This document shows positions 7,807 through 14,636 of a DNA stretch of 64,000 nucleotides, in pieces (within the stretch, counting starts at the first letter, position 1; the number at the start of each line of letters is the position of its first letter). The stretch is from contig NZ_OU015319.1 in the NCBI RefSeq assembly GCF_907163125.1, forward strand, positions 186,001 to 250,000. The letters run 5' to 3'. The DNA is from Cloacibacterium caeni. Lineage in GTDB: Bacteria > Bacteroidota > Bacteroidia > Flavobacteriales > Weeksellaceae. Both the position numbers and the translations under genes were made by a program. The notes below the pieces were generated by a model that saw only the letters and a program-made list of their open reading frames with translations, searched no databases and had not been told where the DNA came from.

Positions 7807-8313
7807 CTATTTCAAATTCGGTAAATACCTCTCCTCAACTATTTTTAAATGATGGAAATTATGTCCCACGATTAATCTTCCGATGGTTTCTACAGAAATT
7901 TCGTTTCCATTAGCTTTTCCAGTGTTGGTAAGTGCTGCATTTTGTAAATTTTCGAAGAAAATGATAGACGTTTGTCTCACAATTCTGAATTCTTCTAACA
8001 AACTTACCAAAGTTCTGTCATTGGCAAAAGAATTCGCTACGAAGAAATCTTCATCAAAACCAGATAATTCGGTTTGGTCTTTTCTGGCAAAGCGAAGCGC
8101 TCTGTATTGGAAAATCTTTTCGGTATCTATTAAATGAAGAAGCAATTCCTTGAGCGTCCATTTTCCTTCTGCGTAAGCAAAAAGTGATTTTTCATTGTGT
8201 AAACCAGAAAAAATCTGAATGGTTTCTGCTCCTGAATTGATCATTTCTTCCAACCAATTATCAGATGGAATTAGGTCTAAATATCTTTGAATATATTTTT
8301 GAAATTCAGTCAT
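7807..8313 (-). CDS. DinB-family four-helix protein
   Basis: 168 residues of the DinB/YfiT superfamily. It shows WTLKELLLHLIDTEKIFQYR, carrying the first metal-binding His in helix two, and the C-terminal VGHNFHHLKIVEERYL, carrying the usual second His cluster. Members are metal-binding, and some are thiol-dependent transferases; the substrate here is unknown. It is first in a probable operon with the membrane protein and tsaC. A palindrome lies just upstream. Confidence 0.85.
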   Translation of the reverse strand: MTEFQKYIQRYLDLIPSDNWLEEMINSGAETIQIFSGLHNEKSLFAYAEGKWTLKELLLHLIDTEKIFQYRALRFARKDQTELSGFDEDFFVANSFANDRTLVSLLEEFRIVRQTSIIFFENLQNAALTNTGKANGNEISVETIGRLIVGHNFHHLKIVEERYLPNLK

Positions 8314-8324
8314 AACATTTGAGA

Positions 8325-8386
8325 TTTGAGATTTTGGATTTAAAATTTAACATTATTCTGTTAGAAATCGTAAATCCAAAATCAAA
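8325..8386. repeat. palindromic short-word repeat (GATTTTGGATTTA arms)
   Basis: GATTTTGGATTTA within 8325-8342 pairs with TAAATCCAAAATC within 8371-8386; 13 bases are exact and the arms continue with one small gap. It fills the 75-base gap between the GNAT gene and the DinB gene, both on the minus strand. A single related arm (GATTTTAGATTTACGATTT) occurs after the barstar gene near 13290. Confidence 0.6.
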
Positions 8387-8388
8387 CA

Positions 8389-8835
8389 TTAAATAGGATT
8401 AGTCCATTCATAAAAATTGGCGTGATTATAATGTTCAAAACCACAACTCGGATAAAGTTGGTTGCCAATTTCGTTGGTTTTATCGGTTTCTAAAAGAATT
8501 CCGCAAGCTTTTGTTTCTCTACAAAGTTCTTTTGCGCTTTCTATCAAAGCTTTAGAATGCCCTTTTCCTCTGTGATTTTCGTTGACGAATAAATCGTTCA
8601 AAAGCCAATATCTTTTCATTCTTGTAGAAGAAAACAATGGGTACAATTGAGTAAAACCAGTCAAAATTCCGTTTTCTTCTGCTACGAAAATTTCAGAATC
8701 TTGGTTTTCTAATCTTTCTTTTAGAAAATTTTCAGCACCTTCAATATCACTTTCCTTATGATAAAAACTTCTGTATTGGTCAAATAAATTTGACAGTTGA
8801 GGTAAATCTTCTAAAGTGGCTTTTCTCGTCAACAT
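8389..8835 (-). CDS. GNAT N-acetyltransferase
   Basis: 148 residues with the GNAT fold. The acetyl-CoA loop is seen in NDLFVNENHRGKGHSKALIESA (the R-G-K-G-H form of Q/RxxGxG/A), and the last strand in GILLETDKTNEIGNQLY. The acceptor cannot be told from sequence. It starts 6 bases after the stop of the cystathionine synthase gene upstream, so the two form an operon. A role tied to sulfur amino acids is possible but unproven. Confidence 0.85.
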   Translation of the reverse strand: MLTRKATLEDLPQLSNLFDQYRSFYHKESDIEGAENFLKERLENQDSEIFVAEENGILTGFTQLYPLFSSTRMKRYWLLNDLFVNENHRGKGHSKALIESAKELCRETKACGILLETDKTNEIGNQLYPSCGFEHYNHANFYEWTNPI

Positions 8836-8841
8836 AGATTT

Positions 8842-9981
8842 TTAATTAAAAGCTTGTTCTATATCTGCAATTAAATCTTCTACATCTTCAATTCCGCAAC
8901 TAAGTCTTACCAAATCATCGGTAATGCCTAATTCTGCACGTTTTTCTGCAGGAATAGAGGCGTGAGTCATCAATGCTGGATGATTAGCCAAAGATTCTAC
9001 ACCGCCCAAACTTTCTGCTAAAGTGAAGACTTTCAATTTTTCTAAAAATTGGATAGAATCTTCCTTTTTACCTGATTTGAAAGTAAAAGAAATCATTCCA
9101 CCGAAAGTTTTCATTTGTTTTTTCGCCAATTCTAACTGAGGATTGCTCGCTAAATTAGGATAAAAAACTTGATCTACTTTTGGATGATTTTGTAAATATT
9201 CTGCAATTTTTTGTCCGTTTTCAGAATGTCTTTGAACTCTTAAAGCCAAAGTTTTAATACCTCTCAAAACCAAATAAGAGTCGTGAGGTCCTAAAATTCC
9301 GCCACTTGCAAACTGGATGAAGTGCAGTTTTTCTCCTAATTCTGGAGTTTTTGCAATTAAAGCTCCTGCAATAACATCAGAATGTCCACCCAAATATTTG
9401 GTAGCAGAATGCATCACAATATCTGCACCTAAATCCAAAGGTGTCTGAATATAAGGTGTTGCAAAAGTGTTATCCACCGCTAAAAGAATGTTTTTTCCTT
9501 TGATGAGTTCTGCAACTTTTTGAATGTCAACTAATTTCATTAAAGGATTGGTTGGAGTTTCCAGCCAAACCAATTTGGTTTTTTCGTTGATGAGCGGAAG
9601 AATGTTTTCAGGATTTTCAAGATTTACAAAGTGAAATTTGAGTTGATATTTCTCAAAAAGTCTGGTAAACATTCTGTAGCTTCCTCCGTATAAATCGTCT
9701 ACAGCGATGATTTCGTCTCCTGGATTTAATAATTTCAAAACGCAATCTATTGCTGCTAAACCAGAACCAAAAGCCAAACCTCGAGCTCCGTTTTCTATAG
9801 ATGCCAAAGCGTCTTCTAACGCTTGTCTTGTAGGGTTTGCCGCTCTAGAATATTCGTAACCAGAATGTTCTCCCGGAGATTTTTGTGCAAAGGTAGAAGT
9901 AAGAAATACAGGAACATTTACAGAACCTGTTACTTTTTCGTGGCTTTGATTGCCGTGTATTACTTTGGTATTGAATTTCAT
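8842..9981 (-). CDS. cystathionine gamma-synthase / lyase family PLP enzyme
   Basis: 379 residues of the Cys/Met metabolism PLP family. It shows YEYSRAANPTRQALE, the FGSGLAAI phosphate loop, and the PLP lysine K195 in HSATKYLGGHSDV. It likely makes cystathionine from an activated homoserine and cysteine. Synthase, gamma-lyase and beta-lyase are hard to tell apart by eye, so I leave the symbol blank. No SAM riboswitch-like leader was seen; the upstream gap is filled by the TGATG-type repeat. Confidence 0.88.
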   Translation of the reverse strand: MKFNTKVIHGNQSHEKVTGSVNVPVFLTSTFAQKSPGEHSGYEYSRAANPTRQALEDALASIENGARGLAFGSGLAAIDCVLKLLNPGDEIIAVDDLYGGSYRMFTRLFEKYQLKFHFVNLENPENILPLINEKTKLVWLETPTNPLMKLVDIQKVAELIKGKNILLAVDNTFATPYIQTPLDLGADIVMHSATKYLGGHSDVIAGALIAKTPELGEKLHFIQFASGGILGPHDSYLVLRGIKTLALRVQRHSENGQKIAEYLQNHPKVDQVFYPNLASNPQLELAKKQMKTFGGMISFTFKSGKKEDSIQFLEKLKVFTLAESLGGVESLANHPALMTHASIPAEKRAELGITDDLVRLSCGIEDVEDLIADIEQAFN

Positions 9982-9984
9982 TTG

Positions 9985-10070
9985 TTGATGTGTTGATTAG
10001 TTGGTTTGTTGATTTGATGATGTATAAAATTAACACATCATCTCATCATCAAATTATCACATTATTTAAT
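9985..10070. repeat. TGATG-type palindromic repeat
   Basis: The gap between gldC and the cystathionine synthase gene is built of near-repeats of TGATGTG/TTGATT. TTTGATGATG (10013-10022) pairs exactly with CATCATCAAA (10044-10053), and longer imperfect pairing extends outward. The same vocabulary fills the gldB-gldC gap. Confidence 0.6.
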
Positions 10071-10385
10071 TTTACTCATAAAAGCGAAATCTTCCGCAAA
10101 TTCTTGAATTTTTTCGGCTACATCATCTTCGCCAGTTGCTCTTTGATAAGTATGACCAAGAGAAACAAAAATCTGATGAAGGAACATTTTCATTTGATCT
10201 ACAGGCATATCTTTAGTCCATAAATCGATGCGTAATGCTTCCATTGCTTTTTCGTCCCAAACTGAAATCATGGTGGCTTTGGTTTCTTGATTTTCTACAC
10301 CGCCATCTTGAGCATTCCAAGTCATTTTTTCTGGAACGTGGTTTTCGTCTAATTCTACGTTGATTGTTATCTGTGTTTGTCTCAT
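10062..10385 (-). CDS. gldC: gliding motility protein GldC
   Basis: 107 residues matching GldC: an N-terminal beta-rich segment (TQITINVELDENHVPEKMTW), the middle NQETKATMISVWDEKAMEALRIDLWTK, and the C-terminal FVSLGHTYQRATG. GldC is a small cytoplasmic protein found beside gldB in gliding Flavobacteria, and its exact role is not settled. Here it lies 81 bases downstream of gldB, with a TGATG-type palindrome between them. The pairing with gldB and divergent nadE is the usual order in this class. Confidence 0.92.
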   Translation of the reverse strand: MRQTQITINVELDENHVPEKMTWNAQDGGVENQETKATMISVWDEKAMEALRIDLWTKDMPVDQMKMFLHQIFVSLGHTYQRATGEDDVAEKIQEFAEDFAFMSKIK

Positions 10386-10468
10386 GTTGATGTGATGATG
10401 TGATGATATGATGATGTGATGAAGAATTACTAAATTGGCAAATCATCACATTATCTAATTAACACATC
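10386..10468. repeat. TGATG-type palindromic repeat
   Basis: The sequence 10386-10421 is a run of TGATGTGATGA units, and 10441-10468 is its imperfect reverse complement (ATCATCACA pairs with TGTGATGAT). It fills the gap between gldB and gldC, so the transcript would carry a large hairpin between the two genes. Confidence 0.6.
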
Positions 10469-11447
10469 AGTTTTTAGGTTTATAATTACTGTTGTTAAAT
10501 ATTTCTGTTGCAGGTAAATGCAAGAATTTTTGCAAAGTTACCTCAGGATTTTTTTCTAAATATTGTCTGCAAATTTGCCAACCGATAAAAGCGCCCACTC
10601 TTGGTGAAGATTTTGGGTCTATTTCGGTATAGAATTTAGAAAAAGGAGCTTTTGCCAAAAATCTTTCATCTAATCTATTGTCATCGCTGAAAAGCAAGTC
10701 GTTTTCTACAAAATAATTCCAAATATTTTCTTCATTAGAAATCGCCCAAGATTGTTGGTCTTTAGAATAATGCATTTTGAATTGATCCATCGTTTCAGGA
10801 AGAAAAGCGTCTTGGAGAATCATTAATTTTCCAAAATTGATGATTTTGTCCAAAAATTTATTGTGGTCTGGAGTTGCAGGAACATAATCTGCAGCTATGG
10901 TTTCTGCTACTTTTGGCAAAACGTTTTGAGGCGTCATTTCTTTTCTCATGTAAACATCTATTCCTTCATAAAATTCTGATTTTTCGCCTAAAAATGCAGA
11001 TAAATCTATGAACAGTACACCTTCATTTGGAACATATAAAATAGGTTCTTCATACAATTCCGTAGCCGAAGAAAACACATACACCTGTGGATTTTTAAAT
11101 TCAGGGAAATAGTATTTTATATGTGCAAAAAGTGTAGCCAATTGTTTTTCTAAATTTGCCAGATTATTTTTATTTAAAGCGTCTTTATAGACTCTTTTTT
11201 CGATGGCATCTGCACGTTTTTTCTCGTAGGTAGCATCTGGAACTTGTGGTGCCAAGAAAAAACCGAAATCTTTCTTGAAATTCTGAAACGGAATTTTATC
11301 ATTATAAAAAGCTGCAGAAATATCAGTGATTTTTACAGGTTCAGTAGTTTTGATTTCTATATTCCAACGGTTTTCTGCCTCTTTATTACAAGAAAAAAGA
11401 AGTAGGAAAAAACTGTAAATAAGAGTGTATACAATATATTTTTTCAT
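10467..11447 (-). CDS. gldB: gliding motility lipoprotein GldB
   Basis: 326 residues with a lipoprotein signal (LLLFSCNKEA, Cys near residue 20). The body matches GldB: RWNIEIKTTEPVKITDISA, then ILYVPNEGVLFIDLSAFLG, then SPRVGAFIGWQICRQYLEKN near the C-terminus. GldB is a membrane-anchored lipoprotein needed for gliding in Flavobacterium and supports the type IX secretion machinery. The gene is divergent from nadE over 89 bases. Confidence 0.93.
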   Translation of the reverse strand: MKKYIVYTLIYSFFLLLFSCNKEAENRWNIEIKTTEPVKITDISAAFYNDKIPFQNFKKDFGFFLAPQVPDATYEKKRADAIEKRVYKDALNKNNLANLEKQLATLFAHIKYYFPEFKNPQVYVFSSATELYEEPILYVPNEGVLFIDLSAFLGEKSEFYEGIDVYMRKEMTPQNVLPKVAETIAADYVPATPDHNKFLDKIINFGKLMILQDAFLPETMDQFKMHYSKDQQSWAISNEENIWNYFVENDLLFSDDNRLDERFLAKAPFSKFYTEIDPKSSPRVGAFIGWQICRQYLEKNPEVTLQKFLHLPATEIFNNSNYKPKN

Positions 11448-11536
11448 GGGCTAAAACATTTGACCAAACTAATCTGTGAGTTCGGCAAAAATTTAATTAT
11501 TTTTACAAAAAATTAGTTTCGCAAAAATACAATAAA

Positions 11537-12328
11537 ATGCAATCAGAAAAAATAATTGAAAGAATAGTTTCTTGGCTAAAAGATTACGCTGAAAAAGCAG
11601 GTGTAAAAGGTTATGTAATTGGAGTTTCTGGTGGAGTAGATTCTGGTGTGGTTTCTACACTTTGCGCCATGACTGGATTGAAAGTTTTGGCTCTAGAAAT
11701 GCCGATTCGTCAACAAAAAGATCAAGCTTCTCGTGCTTTAGAGCATATAGAATTTCTAAAAAATAAATTTCCAAATGTGGAAGGTTTTTCGGTTGATTTA
11801 AATGAACCTTTCGAAGCGTTGTACAAAACTTTTGATGTAAAAGATAATGAATTTCCTGCCGAAAAATTGGCTTTTGCCAATACCAGAAGCAGATTGAGAA
11901 TGCTAACTTTGTATTATTACGGACAAATCAATGGACTTCTCGTTTGTGGAACTGGGAATAAAGTGGAAGATTTCGGGATTGGTTTTTACACGAAATACGG
12001 AGATGGTGGAGTAGATGTTTCGCCGATTGCTGATTTGTACAAAACCGAAGTATATGCTTTGGCAAGAGCTTTAGATTTGCCAGAATCTATTAAAAATGCG
12101 ATTCCTACAGATGGACTTTGGGATGTGGATAGAACAGATGAGCAACAAATTGGCGCAACGTATCCCGAATTAGAAAAAATTCAAAAAGAATGGGGAACCA
12201 AAACCGAAGCAGATTACAACGGTAGAGATTTAGAAGTTTACCAAATTTTCAGCAGAATGCACAAAGCTGCGCAACATAAAATGAACCCAATTCCGGTATG
12301 CGATATTCCGGAAGAGTGGAGAGATTGA
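11537..12328 (+). CDS. nadE: NAD+ synthase, ammonia-dependent
   Basis: 263 residues. The ATP pyrophosphatase P-loop SGGVDS is at 31-36, and GTGNKVEDFGIGFYTKYGDGGVDVSPIADLYKT is the typical ammonia-dependent NadE motif. It has no N-terminal glutaminase domain, so it should use free ammonia to turn deamido-NAD into NAD+. It is divergent from gldB, and the barnase-like gene follows 37 bases downstream on the same strand. Confidence 0.95.
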   Translation: MQSEKIIERIVSWLKDYAEKAGVKGYVIGVSGGVDSGVVSTLCAMTGLKVLALEMPIRQQKDQASRALEHIEFLKNKFPNVEGFSVDLNEPFEALYKTFDVKDNEFPAEKLAFANTRSRLRMLTLYYYGQINGLLVCGTGNKVEDFGIGFYTKYGDGGVDVSPIADLYKTEVYALARALDLPESIKNAIPTDGLWDVDRTDEQQIGATYPELEKIQKEWGTKTEADYNGRDLEVYQIFSRMHKAAQHKMNPIPVCDIPEEWRD

Positions 12329-12365
12329 ATTAAAGTGGGAGCTTTGGAAACTTAAAACAAAATTT

Positions 12366-12926
12366 ATGGAAAAAAATAAAAATTTAATCTATATAGTCCT
12401 TGCTTTTGTGGCAGGATTATTATTGATGTATCTTTTCAATAACTACAAAATTGAGAAGAAAAATGAAGTAAATAATCAAGAAGTTACCTATCAGAAATCT
12501 GAAAATAAAGATAAAAACTATATTGATGATTATACAATAAAAAATTATGAAGATAAGAAGAATGAATATTCCCATCCTTCTGATAATTCAGAAAATATTG
12601 ATGAACTTACCAATGATGAATTGGTGGTAAAATATCTAAAAGAACACGGCGAATTACCCGATTATTACATCACAAAATCCGAAGCAAAATCTTTGGGTTG
12701 GGTTCCGAGTAAAGGAAATCTTTGCGAAGTTGCTCCCGGAAAAGCTATAGGTGGTGATATCTGGACAAACCGTCAAAAATCGCTCCCAATAAAATCTGGA
12801 AGAAAATATTTCGAAGCAGACCTTAATTACAATTGCGGCAATAGAAATGCAGATAGAGTAGTGTTTTCTAATGATGGTTTGGTTTTCGTGACGTTTGATC
12901 ATTACAGAAGTTTTGAGGAAAAATAA
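12366..12926 (+). CDS. membrane-anchored barnase-family ribonuclease
   Basis: 186 residues. Residues 1-6 are short and basic, 7-25 a transmembrane anchor, and 26-77 a charged Lys/Asn/Glu/Asp linker. Residues 78-186 align without gaps to barnase 1-109 (offset 77). PDYYITKSEAKSLGW, GKAIGGDI and FDHYRSF are nearly those of barnase. The catalytic set is intact: K104 (K27), E150 (E73), R160 (R83), R164 (R87) and H179 (H102). C120 and C157 fall on barnase A43 and S80. It should cleave RNA, preferring guanine, and the anchor suggests an extracytoplasmic domain. No promoter is seen in the 37-base gap after nadE, so read-through is likely. A barstar-like gene follows. Confidence 0.92.
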   Translation: MEKNKNLIYIVLAFVAGLLLMYLFNNYKIEKKNEVNNQEVTYQKSENKDKNYIDDYTIKNYEDKKNEYSHPSDNSENIDELTNDELVVKYLKEHGELPDYYITKSEAKSLGWVPSKGNLCEVAPGKAIGGDIWTNRQKSLPIKSGRKYFEADLNYNCGNRNADRVVFSNDGLVFVTFDHYRSFEEK

Positions 12927-12960
12927 ATTTGCTGGAAGTTGGATGTTGGAATCCAGATGT
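12927..12960 (+). repeat. short-word spacer between barnase and barstar genes
   Basis: The spacer carries the near-repeated words GGAAGTTGGATGTTGGAAT (12934-12952). It resembles the TGG/ATG-type fragments after the GH13 gene at 21369-21400. Its function is unknown. Confidence 0.4.
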
Positions 12961-12964
12961 TTAC

Positions 12965-12972
12965 TAACTTTG
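12965..12972 (+). promoter_or_regulatory. -7 element TAACTTTG before the barstar gene
   Basis: TAACTTTG matches TAnnTTTG, 17 bases before the ATG at 12990. TTG at 12946-12948 gives a 16-base spacer, slightly short of the usual range. It would give the inhibitor its own transcript in addition to read-through from the RNase gene. Confidence 0.5.
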
Positions 12973-12989
12973 AAACTTGAAATAAAATT

Positions 12990-13274
12990 ATGGAAGTATA
13001 TATAGATTTTTTAGAAATTGGAGATTACGAGGATTTTTATGCTCAACTGAAAGAAAAATTGACTTTACCAGAGCATTTCGGGGATAATCTCGATGCGCTT
13101 TTTGATGTGATTACAGGCGAATTAGAAATGCCGCTTCATTTAGAATTTGTCAATATGAGCGTAGAGCAATTAGAAATTTTCGAAGATTTACTTACTACTT
13201 TAGAAGATGCGGAAGATGAGGTAGAAGATTTTACTTTTGCCTATTATCTAGAGCAATATGAAGATGAGGAATAA
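12990..13274 (+). CDS. barstar-family ribonuclease inhibitor
   Basis: 94 residues aligning to barstar with the same numbering through the inhibitory helix: LTLPEHFGDNLDALFDVITG against the barstar [20 protein letters not shown]. The RNase-binding D35 and D39 are kept, while Y29 is His and W38 is Phe. The position of E76 appears to be Asp. The tail is very acidic (YYLEQYEDEE), matching the basic active site of the RNase. It has no signal peptide, so it should neutralise enzyme that stays or misfolds in the cytoplasm. It lies 63 bases after the barnase-like gene, with its own likely promoter. Confidence 0.9.
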   Translation: MEVYIDFLEIGDYEDFYAQLKEKLTLPEHFGDNLDALFDVITGELEMPLHLEFVNMSVEQLEIFEDLLTTLEDAEDEVEDFTFAYYLEQYEDEE

Positions 13275-13323
13275 TTTTGATATAAGAATTACGATTTTAG
13301 ATTTACGATTTAAAAATTTAGAT

Positions 13324-13384
13324 AAAAACCGCGCCCCGAAAATTTTTTCGGGGCGTATTCGTTAAAATCAAAAAAACGGTTTTT
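13324..13384. terminator. nested hairpin between convergent barstar and beta-helix genes
   Basis: An inner stem CGCCCCGAAAA (13332-13342) pairs with TTTTCGGGGCG (13345-13355). An outer stem AAAAACCG (13324-13331) pairs with CGGTTTTT (13377-13384). T-rich tracts lie on the outer side in both directions, so it can serve both convergent genes. Confidence 0.65.
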
Positions 13385-13397
13385 AAATAAGAAGAAA

Positions 13398-14591
13398 TTA
13401 TTTAAGCGCTGTTAATAAATCTACACCATTTACATTAGCCCAAGCTCCTGAAGTTAAAGAGATTTTCTTAACAGTGTTATCATTAGTGTACGTTTTTGGC
13501 TGAGTAGAAGTAAACGCATAGCCCCAATTTCCTAAGTTGTCTGAATTCTGAACAAAAATTGGAGAAACTTTTACCTTGTTTGTTAAAACTTGAGCAGTTT
13601 CTGTTCCTGCATCTTGAATAAGAACGGCAAATGCATTTTTACCGCCTAAGTTTTTATAACCATCGATAAATACATTCGTGAAAATTCCTGAACCTTGTTT
13701 CTTGAATTGGATAGCAGAAATTTCTGCAGAACCTGCCACTTCTGGGTTGGTTCCAGCTTCTCTAATTAAGGTAATTCCAGAGATTTTAGGAGCAGTATTG
13801 TCTGCATTAGAAGAAGATTCTATTTCCATCCCAAAGTTACCAATAGAAGTTTGATACGCAAACCAGTTGCTATTGTTTTGTCCGCTCCATGAATCTTGCC
13901 AGTCAAAAGCATCATCATAATTTCCGTAAGATACTAAATTGCTTGCAGAAACCGTACCTCCGAAAAATTCATAACCATCATCAGTTCCTTTGTAAGCCAC
14001 TAGATTTTCTAAAATTGTACCTGCACCTACTGCATAGAAAGTCATGGTATTGGTTTCAGAAGTTCCATCTCCAATCTTTCTTCCTCCGTATTCTACTCTT
14101 ACATATTTCATTACACCAGAGTTATCATTGGCATCATTTCCGCCATAAGTTTGGTTGTTTCCGTCTTCAGATAATGCAGTAGAAGCACCGTTTGCAGCTT
14201 TTATAGGCGCATTTCCGTAGATGGTAATTCCTCCCCAATCTCCTGGTTTTTTATTGTCTGAGGTAAAAATAATGGGTTCTGTAGCAGTTCCTTGAGCATC
14301 AATTTTTCCACCTTTTAGAACCACTAAACTTGTACCTACGCTAGATTTAGCTGTAAAAACTGCGCCTGGTTCTATGGTTAAGGTAATTCCGTCTGCTACT
14401 TTTACAATTCCTTCTAATGTATAATTTCCTTTTTTGATGGTAGTATTTTTAGTAATGGTTCCAGAAATGGTATTTCCTGTGAAAACATTGTCAGATTTTG
14501 GGATGTCATTATCTTCTCTTACTTCTATCGTACAAGAAGTAATGCTTAAAAATAAAGTAAGAGATGCGATTGCTAGAAATTTGTTTTTCAT
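13398..14591 (-). CDS. beta-helix surface lipoprotein
   Basis: 397 residues with a lipoprotein signal (LFLSITSCTIEV, Cys at about 20). The body is a right-handed beta-helix type: NTTIKKGNYTLEGIVKVADG, then ITLTIEPGAVFTAKSS, then PIIFTSDNKKPGDWGGITIYG. Two motifs stand out: TDDGYEFFGGTV and YDDAFDWQDSWSG, rich in Asp and aromatic residues and typical of a lipoprotein family found next to TonB-dependent receptors. It lies 45 bases downstream of such a receptor. A role in binding or processing a substrate at the cell surface is inferred; the substrate is not known, although the divergent PhoB/PhoR-like pair hints at phosphate compounds. Confidence 0.8.
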   Translation of the reverse strand: MKNKFLAIASLTLFLSITSCTIEVREDNDIPKSDNVFTGNTISGTITKNTTIKKGNYTLEGIVKVADGITLTIEPGAVFTAKSSVGTSLVVLKGGKIDAQGTATEPIIFTSDNKKPGDWGGITIYGNAPIKAANGASTALSEDGNNQTYGGNDANDNSGVMKYVRVEYGGRKIGDGTSETNTMTFYAVGAGTILENLVAYKGTDDGYEFFGGTVSASNLVSYGNYDDAFDWQDSWSGQNNSNWFAYQTSIGNFGMEIESSSNADNTAPKISGITLIREAGTNPEVAGSAEISAIQFKKQGSGIFTNVFIDGYKNLGGKNAFAVLIQDAGTETAQVLTNKVKVSPIFVQNSDNLGNWGYAFTSTQPKTYTNDNTVKKISLTSGAWANVNGVDLLTALK

Positions 14592-14636
14592 TTTATTATT
14601 TTTATTGAGTTACGAATAATTGTGTTGGTTTAAGGA

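Noticed and set aside
9982-10061. SAM riboswitch before the cystathionine synthase gene
   Set aside because: The leader is made of TGATG-type repeat words; no riboswitch-like conserved core was recognised.
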